NCBI GenBank assembly: GCA_013815575.1
Contig: JACDFX010000088.1
Span: forward strand, 1,405-6,967
Origin: Rubrobacter sp.
GTDB lineage: Bacteria > Actinomycetota > Rubrobacteria > Rubrobacterales > Rubrobacteraceae
Length of the DNA: 5,563 nucleotides
Direction of reading: 5' to 3'
The notes below the pieces were generated by a model. That model had not been told where the DNA came from. It saw only the letters and a program-made list of their open reading frames with translations, and made no database searches. Both the position numbers and the translations under genes were made by a program. Positions within the stretch are counted from its first letter, which is position 1. The number at the start of each line of letters is the position of its first letter. Positions 1 through 4,847 of the stretch are shown piece by piece.

Positions 1-720
1 GTGGCGGCGCGGGGCCTCCAGGGAGAACTCCTTGACGAAGAGTTGGCCGGTGCGGGCCACGCTCTTCCAGTGGATGTGGCGCCGGTCGTCCCCCCGACGG
101 TACTCCCGCAGGCTGGCGAACTCGTCACCGCGCTGCCCGCGAGAGCCGCGGGAGCCCGCCTCCATGTCCCCGCCGCGCAGGGGGAAGCCGGGCAGGGCGT
201 GGGTCTTCGGGTATACGATGACCTCCGTCTTCTCGGGGAAGGTCCGGGAGAAGCCAAGCAGGCCGAACGGGTCGGAGATCCGGATCTCGGCCGGGCCGAG
301 CTCGTAGACCCCGCGCCGCGGGAAGGAGAGCGGCGCCTCCAAATTCGCCGTCCGACTCCCACCCGCGGGAGGCGGAAACTTCAGGGCGCGTGGTTCGGGC
401 AGGCGGTCCACGACCTCCGCCCTCGACGCGCCAAAGCGCGTGCGCGAGAGCTCCAGGACGACGCAGGAGGTCTCCCCCGCCGTCAGGTGCGTACCCGGAG
501 GCACCGAACGCGAGAAGCGGACCCCCCGGGTCCCGGCGACACCAAGCACGAAAGAGGCGAGAGGCAGGGCCAGGAGCGCGTAGGCGAACTGGTGGAACTG
601 CGTGGTGCCTATAAGCCGGGCGACGAAAAAGACGGCCGCGCCGGCCGCGAGCACCTGCCAACCGGCGGACGTGGGCCTGACGGTGAGCCGCGAGCCGTCC
701 CTCCAGGCCCACCGCGGCAA
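1..720 (-). CDS. DUF58 domain membrane protein, C-terminus cut by window edge
   Basis: This is the first 240 residues of a DUF58 protein; the gene continues past the left edge. Seen: a short N-terminal stretch, two hydrophobic segments (about residues 20-38 and 46-63) that form a membrane hairpin, a beta-rich region, the family motif DPFGLL at 150-155, and the DUF58 signature at about 201-232, including REYRRGDDRRHIHWKS and then ARTGQLFVKEF. Family knowledge: DUF58 proteins are membrane-anchored with a von Willebrand A-like fold and are nearly always encoded next to a MoxR ATPase. The pair is thought to act in envelope protein maturation or metal-cofactor assembly; the exact substrate here is unknown. 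The start chosen is TTG at 720-718, 5 bp after the moxR stop. No in-frame ATG or GTG lies nearby, and the Shine-Dalgarno match is weak (GAGGCGG inside the end of moxR), so the start is the least certain part. Co-transcription with moxR is inferred from the spacing. Confidence 0.88.
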   Translation of the reverse strand, partial: MPRWAWRDGSRLTVRPTSAGWQVLAAGAAVFFVARLIGTTQFHQFAYALLALPLASFVLGVAGTRGVRFSRSVPPGTHLTAGETSCVVLELSRTRFGASRAEVVDRLPEPRALKFPPPAGGSRTANLEAPLSFPRRGVYELGPAEIRISDPFGLLGFSRTFPEKTEVIVYPKTHALPGFPLRGGDMEAGSRGSRGQRGDEFASLREYRRGDDRRHIHWKSVARTGQLFVKEFSLEAPRRH

Positions 721-725
721 GGTCC

Positions 726-1673
726 CTAAACCGCCTCGGTCACGGGCACGGAGGAGAGGATGTCGTGCACGATCTCCTCGGCGGCCTCCGAAGAGCCCCC
801 GTCGCCCGCGCCGGCGGAGGGGATGATCCTGTGCCCCAGGACGCCCGGCGCCATCGCCTTGACGTCATCAGGCGAGCAGTAGGAGCGGCCGTTCGCGGCG
901 GCGCGGGCGCGGGCGGCGGAGAGGAGCATCCGGCTCGCCCGAGGCGAGGCGCCGAGGTTGATCCCGGGGTGCTCCCTCGTCGCCGACGTTACCGATACGA
1001 CGTACCGTAGCACGGCCTCGCTAGCGTAGACCTCCTCGACGAGCCGCCGCATCTGGAGAAACTCCTCGACATCCACGACGGGCGAGAGCTCGGCGACGGG
1101 GTCCCTGGAGAGGCGGAGCATCTCCGTCTCCGCGTCCTCGTCCGGGTAGCCTATCCGCATCTTGACCATGAACCGGTCCAGCTCCGCGTGCGGGAGCGGA
1201 TACGTTCCCTCGTGCTCGACGGGGTTCTGGGTCGCCACCACCCCGAAGGGTTGCGGGAGCTGCCGCGTAACCCCGTCCACCGTGACCGACCCCTCCTCCA
1301 TCGCCTCGAGCAGGGCGCTCTGGGTCTTGGGCGAGGCGCGGTTGATCTCGTCGGCCAACACCACGTTCGCGAAGACCGGCCCGGCCCAGAACTCGAAGCC
1401 CCCATCACCCTGGTTGTAGACGTTCAGGCCCGTAACGTCCGCGGGCAAAAGGTCCGGCGTAAACTGTATTCTCCGAAACTCGGCCCGAATAGAGCGCGCC
1501 AGCGACTTCGCCAGCAGCGTCTTGCCCACCCCCGGCACGTCCTCGATAAGTACGTGACCCCCCGCGAGCATCGCCACGACGGCCATAAAGACACTCTCAC
1601 GCTTGCCGGACACGGCACGCTCGACGTTACCTACGATACGTCCGACCCTCTCCGAGAAACCGTTGTAATCCAA
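726..1673 (-). CDS. MoxR-family AAA+ ATPase
   Basis: A complete 315-residue MoxR ATPase of normal family length. Seen: Walker A in EDVPGVGKT (44-52), Walker B in VVLADEINRA (104-113), sensor 1 in ATQNP (147-151), the family stretch EGTYPLPHAELDRF (155-168) whose Arg167 is the likely arginine finger, and sensor 2 in GASPRA (241-246). All key ATPase residues are present. Family knowledge: MoxR proteins form cytoplasmic hexamers that use ATP to remodel or mature partner proteins, usually with DUF58 or vWA partners encoded beside them. Here the DUF58 gene follows after 5 bp, so the two probably form one operon and one complex. The start is TTG at 1673-1671, supported by AGGA five bases upstream and a TATAAT box further upstream. 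The name moxR is a family label, so no symbol is given. The biological substrate cannot be read from the sequence. Confidence 0.96.
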   Translation of the reverse strand: MDYNGFSERVGRIVGNVERAVSGKRESVFMAVVAMLAGGHVLIEDVPGVGKTLLAKSLARSIRAEFRRIQFTPDLLPADVTGLNVYNQGDGGFEFWAGPVFANVVLADEINRASPKTQSALLEAMEEGSVTVDGVTRQLPQPFGVVATQNPVEHEGTYPLPHAELDRFMVKMRIGYPDEDAETEMLRLSRDPVAELSPVVDVEEFLQMRRLVEEVYASEAVLRYVVSVTSATREHPGINLGASPRASRMLLSAARARAAANGRSYCSPDDVKAMAPGVLGHRIIPSAGAGDGGSSEAAEEIVHDILSSVPVTEAV

Positions 1674-1678
1674 AGAAA

Positions 1679-1682
1679 TCCT
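1679..1682 (-). promoter_or_regulatory. Ribosome-binding site of the MoxR gene
   Basis: On the minus strand AGGA is followed by five bases and then TTG. This spacing decides the TTG start of the MoxR gene, because there is no ATG at the expected N-terminus. The MoxR gene is the only start in the window with a convincing, well-spaced Shine-Dalgarno sequence. Confidence 0.6.
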
Positions 1683-1707
1683 GTCCGTGGCCCAGCGACG
1701 AGAGAGA

Positions 1708-1713
1708 ATTATA
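1708..1713 (-). promoter_or_regulatory. -10 box of the MoxR-DUF58 operon promoter
   Basis: A perfect TATAAT on the minus strand lies 34 bases before the TTG start of the MoxR gene. The leader would be about 27 bases and carries the AGGA ribosome-binding site. No TTGACA-like -35 is seen at 16-18 bases (the hexamer at 17 is AGAGCG), so the promoter may depend on an activator or use a different -35. Hexamers AGAGAG (1733-1738) and TCTCTC (1701-1706) sit on either side of the -10 as an inverted pair, read on the minus strand. Confidence 0.55.
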
Positions 1714-1722
1714 TCCGATAGC

Positions 1723-1759
1723 CGCCAGCACGCTCTCTTTGGGAGCTCGTCAGCACGCT
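1723..1759 (-). repeat. Two direct copies of AGCGTGCTGRCG upstream of the MoxR promoter
   Basis: On the minus strand AGCGTGCTGACG (1759-1748) and AGCGTGCTGGCG (1734-1723) are 11 of 12 identical and start 25 bases apart. The nearer copy covers the position where a -35 element would lie relative to the TATAAT at 1713-1708. The arrangement suits a tandem protein-binding site, but this is inference; the words could also be genome-wide repeat debris. Confidence 0.4.
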
Positions 1760-1769
1760 ACGGCTTCGC
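1746..1769. repeat. 24-nt imperfect direct repeat, copy 1 (intergenic)
   Basis: This stretch matches 2508-2531 at 22 of 24 bases in the same orientation; the shared core is TCAGCACGCT, then A or T, then CGGCTTCGC. Copy 1 is intergenic, upstream of the MoxR operon and downstream of the HNH gene. Read on the minus strand in the frame of copy 2 it would encode AKP-stop-RADE, resembling the AKPKRAEE tail of the DUF1611 protein but with a stop. It overlaps one of the AGCGTGCTGRCG boxes. Confidence 0.5.
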
Positions 1770-1911
1770 GCCTTTGGGCGAGGCGAATCTTTTCCCGAGA
1801 CGCCGGATGCTCCGCCACGAGAGAGATGCTGCCGGAAGGCGGTTCACATCCGCAACCAGGCGACGCCGGTGGGTGGCCGGAATCTGACATGCTGAGGCCG
1901 GAGCAGGCTGG

Positions 1912-2451
1912 CTAGTTGACCGGCTGTCCGCCGTAGAATTGGTCCACGTAGCGGCGCTGGACCTCGTTCAGGTCGCGGGAGTACCAGACCATCACGACGT
2001 AGCGCGGCTCTTTCGGTGTGGTCTTGGGGTACATGCCGCACTCCATCGGGAGACGGCTGCCCTTGCGGGCGTTGCACTTGGTGCAGGCTGTGACCACGTT
2101 GTCCCAGGTGTTCAGGCCACCTTTTGAGATCGGCTTTACGTGGTCGCGGGTGAGGCGGTCACGGCGGCCGAGGTCGTTGCGGTGCTTGGAGCAATACTGG
2201 CACTTGTAGTTGTCGCGGGCGAAGAGGATGGCGTTCGTGACGTGCTTGCGCAGGCGACGCGGGATCTCGACGTACTTGACCAGCCGGATCACGAGCGGGT
2301 AAGGATACTCCGACCTCTCCGAACGGAACCTCTGCTTCAGGTTCGCCTCGACGATCTCGGCCTTCTCGGAGACGACGAGGACGATGGCCCTCTTGACCGG
2401 CACCAGGGCCACGGGCTCGTAGCTAGCGTTGAGCGTCAAGCATCGTGCCAC
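1912..2451 (-). CDS. Stand-alone HNH endonuclease
   Basis: A 179-residue HNH-family nuclease. Seen: an N-terminal part beginning MARCLTLNASYEPVALV (1-17), then a zinc-ribbon HNH core from about residue 80 to 130. In that core CQYC holds Cys84 and Cys87, RDHVKPISKGG holds Asp103 and His104, WDN holds Asn118, and CTKCNARKG holds Cys123, Cys126 and Asn127. The four cysteines should bind structural zinc; His104 is the expected general base and Asp103 and the Asn residues belong to the metal site, so the enzyme looks intact. Family knowledge: short HNH proteins of this type are common in actinobacteria as chromosomal single genes of unknown role. No methylase, restriction partner, intein or phage gene lies beside it, so a restriction or homing role is not supported. 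The start is GTG at 2451-2449, with no Shine-Dalgarno but a TAGAAT box 7 bases upstream, suggesting leaderless expression. Confidence 0.92.
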   Translation of the reverse strand: MARCLTLNASYEPVALVPVKRAIVLVVSEKAEIVEANLKQRFRSERSEYPYPLVIRLVKYVEIPRRLRKHVTNAILFARDNYKCQYCSKHRNDLGRRDRLTRDHVKPISKGGLNTWDNVVTACTKCNARKGSRLPMECGMYPKTTPKEPRYVVMVWYSRDLNEVQRRYVDQFYGGQPVN

Positions 2452-2458
2452 GGGTGGG

Positions 2459-2491
2459 ATTCTAACATAAGGGGATGCTTGGGCGTGTAAA
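2459..2491 (-). promoter_or_regulatory. Promoter of the HNH gene, probably leaderless
   Basis: Two overlapping readings are possible on the minus strand. TAGAAT at 2464-2459 ends 7 bases before the GTG, so transcription would begin at the start codon. Alternatively TTTACA (2491-2486) and TATGTT (2469-2464) form a -35/-10 pair with a 16-base spacer and would give a leader of only a few bases. Either way no ribosome-binding site fits in the mRNA. The promoter lies in the 47-bp gap after the DUF1611 stop codon, where no terminator hairpin is visible, so read-through from the upstream pair is also possible. Confidence 0.5.
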
Positions 2492-2498
2492 ACGCGAG

Positions 2499-3557
2499 TT
2501 AATAAAACTCTTCAGCACGCTTCGGCTTCGCCTCCGCTTTCAGCACGGCCTCCAAGATAGGCTCCGCGGAGTCCCTGAACGGGTCGGCCACCGGGAGCCC
2601 GGTCTCTTCGGCAACCTTCTCGACGAAAGCGCTCGCCTCCTTGTCCGATAGACCCTTCGTGTTGGCGCTGACGGCGACGACGGGGGCCGGCTTGACGAGG
2701 GCGGCCACCTCTTCGTAGATCCTGACGGCGCGGGCGGGGGACGGGCGGGGGACGCCCGCGTAGCCGGGGCCTCTCTCGGGGGAGACGCAGAGGACGAGGC
2801 AATCCGGGCATGAGCCGTGGAGGAGGCCGAGCGTTACGCCGGAGTAGGCCGGGTGCGAGAGGGCGCCCTGTCCCTCCACCAGGATCAGGCCCGGCGAAGA
2901 CTCCGCCGCCCGGAGCACCAGCTCCTCGGACACGCCCGCCACGAAGTCCGAGACCACGGCGTCCACGCACACGCCCCACCCGGCGATGATGACGCCCGTC
3001 TGGCCGGTCGGGACGAAGGCCGTGGAGATGCCAGCCCGCCCGGCCGCCCCCTCTATCTCGAGCGTCGCGGTCATCTTGCCGATGGCCGCGTCGGTCCCGA
3101 CGGTCAGCGCGACCTTGGATTTCACCCCGAAGCCCTCACCCGAGAAGATCGGCGCCTCCGCCGGGGGCTCGCGCACGTCCCACACCCGGGCGTCCGGGAA
3201 CTCAGGGGCCAGGCGCTGGTGCAGGCCGCCCACGATCTCGAGCCCAGCCCCGGCCGCCCCTCTCAGGGTCTCCATCCACTCCCCCGGCAACCTCCCCCCC
3301 GCCGGGGCGACCCCGACGAGTATGGAGGTCGGCGAGAAGGCGAGCGCCTCTTCGAGGGTCGCCACTATGGGGGCGTCGCGTTCGGGGTCTGTTAGGAGGC
3401 CCGGCATCACCCCGCGGACGCTCCCGCCGGCCAGCGTCGAGTCGAGGACGGCCACGACCTCGTCGGCGCCGTAGCGCAGCACGCCGTGGGCGGTCTTCGC
3501 CCCGCGGAAACGGCCTTCGGCCAGGACGACGTAGCGGCGCTTCGGAACGTCGGTCAT
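2499..3557 (-). CDS. dgcN: DUF1611 family protein, probable D-glutamate N-acetyltransferase DgcN
   Basis: A 352-residue DUF1611 protein of normal length. Seen: an N-terminal Rossmann-like domain (about 8-125), then a P-loop-type domain with VGTDAAIGKMT (153-163, Lys161 in the loop), VPTGQTGVIIAGWGV (182-196), the conserved LVEGQGALSHPAYSG (226-240) with TLGLLHG, and SANTKGLSDKE (298-307). Established: members paired with an enolase-superfamily gene were named DgcN and shown in marine bacteria to N-acetylate D-glutamate before DgcA racemises the product, as I recall that work. The same pairing is seen here. The ATG at 3557-3555 overlaps the stop of the epimerase gene as ATGA, so translation is coupled. 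The same frame stays open upstream to 4349, but that part is low-complexity shadow of the epimerase gene. The exact substrate is inferred; an older reading as a P-loop protein of unknown function remains possible. Confidence 0.85.
   Translation of the reverse strand: MTDVPKRRYVVLAEGRFRGAKTAHGVLRYGADEVVAVLDSTLAGGSVRGVMPGLLTDPERDAPIVATLEEALAFSPTSILVGVAPAGGRLPGEWMETLRGAAGAGLEIVGGLHQRLAPEFPDARVWDVREPPAEAPIFSGEGFGVKSKVALTVGTDAAIGKMTATLEIEGAAGRAGISTAFVPTGQTGVIIAGWGVCVDAVVSDFVAGVSEELVLRAAESSPGLILVEGQGALSHPAYSGVTLGLLHGSCPDCLVLCVSPERGPGYAGVPRPSPARAVRIYEEVAALVKPAPVVAVSANTKGLSDKEASAFVEKVAEETGLPVADPFRDSAEPILEAVLKAEAKPKRAEEFY
2508..2531. repeat. 24-nt imperfect direct repeat, copy 2 (end of DUF1611 gene)
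   Basis: This copy is 22 of 24 identical to 1746-1769 and starts 762 bp from it. It encodes residues AKPKRAEE of the extreme C-terminal tail of the DUF1611 protein, ending two codons and the stop short of the gene end. The HNH gene lies entirely between the two copies. Confidence 0.5.
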
Positions 3558-4576
3558 CGCGGCCCCGCGGGCCACACGCCCAGGCCGGGTGCTTCGGGGA
3601 GCAGGATGCGCCCCCGCTCGTACTCCGGGCCCTCGAACGGGTCGTCGGCCAGAAGCATGGCGCCGTCGAGGTCCACGAAGTCGAAGAGGCCGGAGAGGTG
3701 GGCCGCGGCGGAGATCCCGAGCGAAGTCTCGACCATGCAGCCGAGCATGAGCTTCATGCCGTGGGCGCGGGCGGCGTGGACCATCTCGAGCGCACCCCGG
3801 ATGCCGCCGCACTTGGCGAGCTTGACGTTCACCCCGGAGACACAGCCAGCCAGCTTCGGCACGTCGCGGGCGTCCACGGCGGCCTCGTCGGCCATAACGG
3901 GCACCGGATGGGCCGCCTCGGTGACCGCCCGCAACGCCTCCGGGCCGGCCGAGGCGGGGACGGGCTGCTCGATCATGCCGACCACCCCCCGCAGCCCGCG
4001 CGCGAGCTCCACCGCCTCGTCGGTCGAGAACGCCTCGTTCGCGTCCACCCAGAGTTCCGCGTCCGAGACCTCCCGCACCGCCCGCAGCGTCTCGACGTCC
4101 TCCCAGCCCCCGATCTTGACCTTCAGGATCGGGTAATCCCGCAGCCGCTCCGCATCCGCGACCGTCGTCTCCCGGTCGGCTATTCCAAGGGTGTAAGCGG
4201 AAACCGGCTCCGGCCTGCCGAGGCCCACCAGTCGATAGACCGGCACACCGAGCCTCTTGGCGGCGAGGTCGTGCAGGGCGTTGTCCAGGGCACAGAGCGC
4301 GGTCGGGGGCAGGCCGGCGTTGCGGCGGAGCGTGCCTCTTATGTCCCACGGGTCCCGGATCTCGACGCTCTCCAGCGCCGCGGCGACACCCTCAGCGTCC
4401 TGGTAGTAGCGTCCGGAGGGGGCGGCCTCGCCCCGTCCGATCTCGCCGTCCTCCTCGACCTCCAGGATCACACGCTCGAAGGCATCGTCCGAGGAACGCG
4501 CGATGGCGAAGGTGCGCTTCGTATGAACCGTTATCGTCCGTACCTGCGTCTTCAGAACTCCCCCTCGAAGCGTCAC
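3554..4576 (-). CDS. dgcA: Enolase-superfamily epimerase (dipeptide epimerase / N-acetyl-D-Glu racemase DgcA)
   Basis: A 340-residue member of the muconate-lactonising branch of the enolase superfamily, close to L-Ala-D/L-Glu epimerase. Seen: an N-terminal capping domain (about 11-120), then a TIM barrel. LKVKIG gives catalytic Lys152 and Lys154. Metal ligands are Asp178 (WVDANEAFS), Glu203 (MIEQPV) and Asp230 (MADEA). The second acid-base Lys252 lies in VNVKLAKCGG, and the Asp302-x-Asp304 pair in VDLDGAMLL marks the epimerase family. All catalytic residues are present, so a two-base 1,1-proton transfer at an alpha-carbon is expected, with Mg2+. Downstream, dgcN overlaps by 4 bases, which favours the D-glutamate pathway: DgcN acetylates, then this enzyme inverts N-acetyl-D-Glu. 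L-Ala-D-Glu from murein is the main alternative. The start is GTG at 4576-4574, giving about 14 residues before the first beta strand. There is no good Shine-Dalgarno upstream, but TACAAT lies 11 bases upstream. Confidence 0.85.
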   Translation of the reverse strand: MTLRGGVLKTQVRTITVHTKRTFAIARSSDDAFERVILEVEEDGEIGRGEAAPSGRYYQDAEGVAAALESVEIRDPWDIRGTLRRNAGLPPTALCALDNALHDLAAKRLGVPVYRLVGLGRPEPVSAYTLGIADRETTVADAERLRDYPILKVKIGGWEDVETLRAVREVSDAELWVDANEAFSTDEAVELARGLRGVVGMIEQPVPASAGPEALRAVTEAAHPVPVMADEAAVDARDVPKLAGCVSGVNVKLAKCGGIRGALEMVHAARAHGMKLMLGCMVETSLGISAAAHLSGLFDFVDLDGAMLLADDPFEGPEYERGRILLPEAPGLGVWPAGPR

Positions 4577-4587
4577 CCGTCCATCGC

Positions 4588-4593
4588 ATTGTA
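4588..4593 (-). promoter_or_regulatory. -10 box of the epimerase-DUF1611 operon
   Basis: TACAAT on the minus strand (5 of 6 to consensus) ends 11 bases before the GTG of the epimerase. Transcription starting 6-8 bases downstream would leave a leader of only about 3-5 bases. No clear -35 is seen at 16-18 bases. A copy of the 10-mer TCCTCCGAGA (minus strand, 4622-4613) falls about where a -35 or an activator would bind. Confidence 0.45.
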
Positions 4594-4612
4594 GCGGTGC
4601 CCGATGCGGCCT

Positions 4613-4658
4613 TCTCGGAGGACCTGGAACGTCGGACGAAAATCCCGCTCTCGGAGGA
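4613..4658. repeat. TCTCGGAGGA direct repeat pair in the divergent intergenic region
   Basis: TCTCGGAGGA occurs at 4613-4622 and again, identical, at 4649-4658, 36 bases apart. Relative to the likely epimerase start of transcription these lie near -35 and -70. The rest of the 271-bp gap (4577-4847) shows only promoter-like boxes and a 9-base inverted repeat, TCCCGCTCT at 4643-4651 against AGAGCGGGA at 4691-4699, with a 39-base loop. No convincing gene is seen in it. Confidence 0.3.
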
Positions 4659-4834
4659 AGAATCCTTATTCAGCCTCACAACACGCCCCAAGAGCGGGAC
4701 ACCGCAAGCGGCCCAGAGGACCGAACACGCGCCCGATCGCCGTTCCGCACCACCGAGACGCAGGCCCGAAACATCCTCCGGCTATTTACCAGACTGTTTC
4801 TTCCACGCACCCTAGTGAAAAAGCCGGGTCGCGG

Positions 4835-4840
4835 TAGAAT
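4835..4840 (+). promoter_or_regulatory. -10 box of the CDF transporter gene, leaderless layout
   Basis: TAGAAT on the plus strand ends exactly 7 bases before the GTG start at 4848. This fits transcription beginning at or next to the start codon, and there is no Shine-Dalgarno sequence. The layout is the same as in front of the HNH gene. The -35 is weak: TAGTGA at 4813-4818 with a 16-base spacer is the nearest candidate. Confidence 0.5.
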
Positions 4841-4847
4841 CGCCCCC

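Noticed and set aside
1..729. Open frame on the plus strand spanning the DUF58 gene (242 codons)
   Set aside because: It is antisense to a clear DUF58 protein, has no recognisable motif, and is expected by chance in GC-rich DNA. The same applies to 125-712 on the minus strand and to 3698-4594 and 3486-4136 on the plus strand.
1765..1795. Possible terminator: TTCGC/GCGAA arms followed by TCTTTT on the plus strand
   Set aside because: The stem is short and interrupted, and no plus-strand gene lies upstream to be terminated. On the minus strand it has no T-run after it.
1839..1853. tRNA T-arm-like hairpin, GCGG-TTCACAT-CCGC
   Set aside because: The loop has C where tRNAs carry the conserved A58, and no acceptor stem, anticodon arm or CCA end surrounds it.
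1866..1880. CCGG-N7-CCGG hairpin downstream of the HNH stop codon
   Set aside because: It has only four base pairs and no T-tract, so it is not supported as a terminator.
3558..4349. Upstream extension of the DUF1611 reading frame, open for 264 more codons
   Set aside because: It overlaps the intact epimerase in another frame and its translation is Arg/Gly/Ala-rich low complexity. The ATGA overlap at 3557-3554 gives a natural start and normal family length.
4597..4815. Small plus-strand open frame of 72 codons in the divergent intergenic region
   Set aside because: Its third codon positions lose GC bias after the first part, the product has no motif, and it covers the epimerase promoter region. 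There is no convincing ribosome-binding site.
4825..4846. GGGTCG/CGCCCC inverted repeat around the CDF -10 box, possible metal-regulator operator
   Set aside because: Only 5 of 6 arm positions match, in GC-rich DNA, and it resembles no known Zur, ArsR/SmtB or CzrA consensus that I can recognise.
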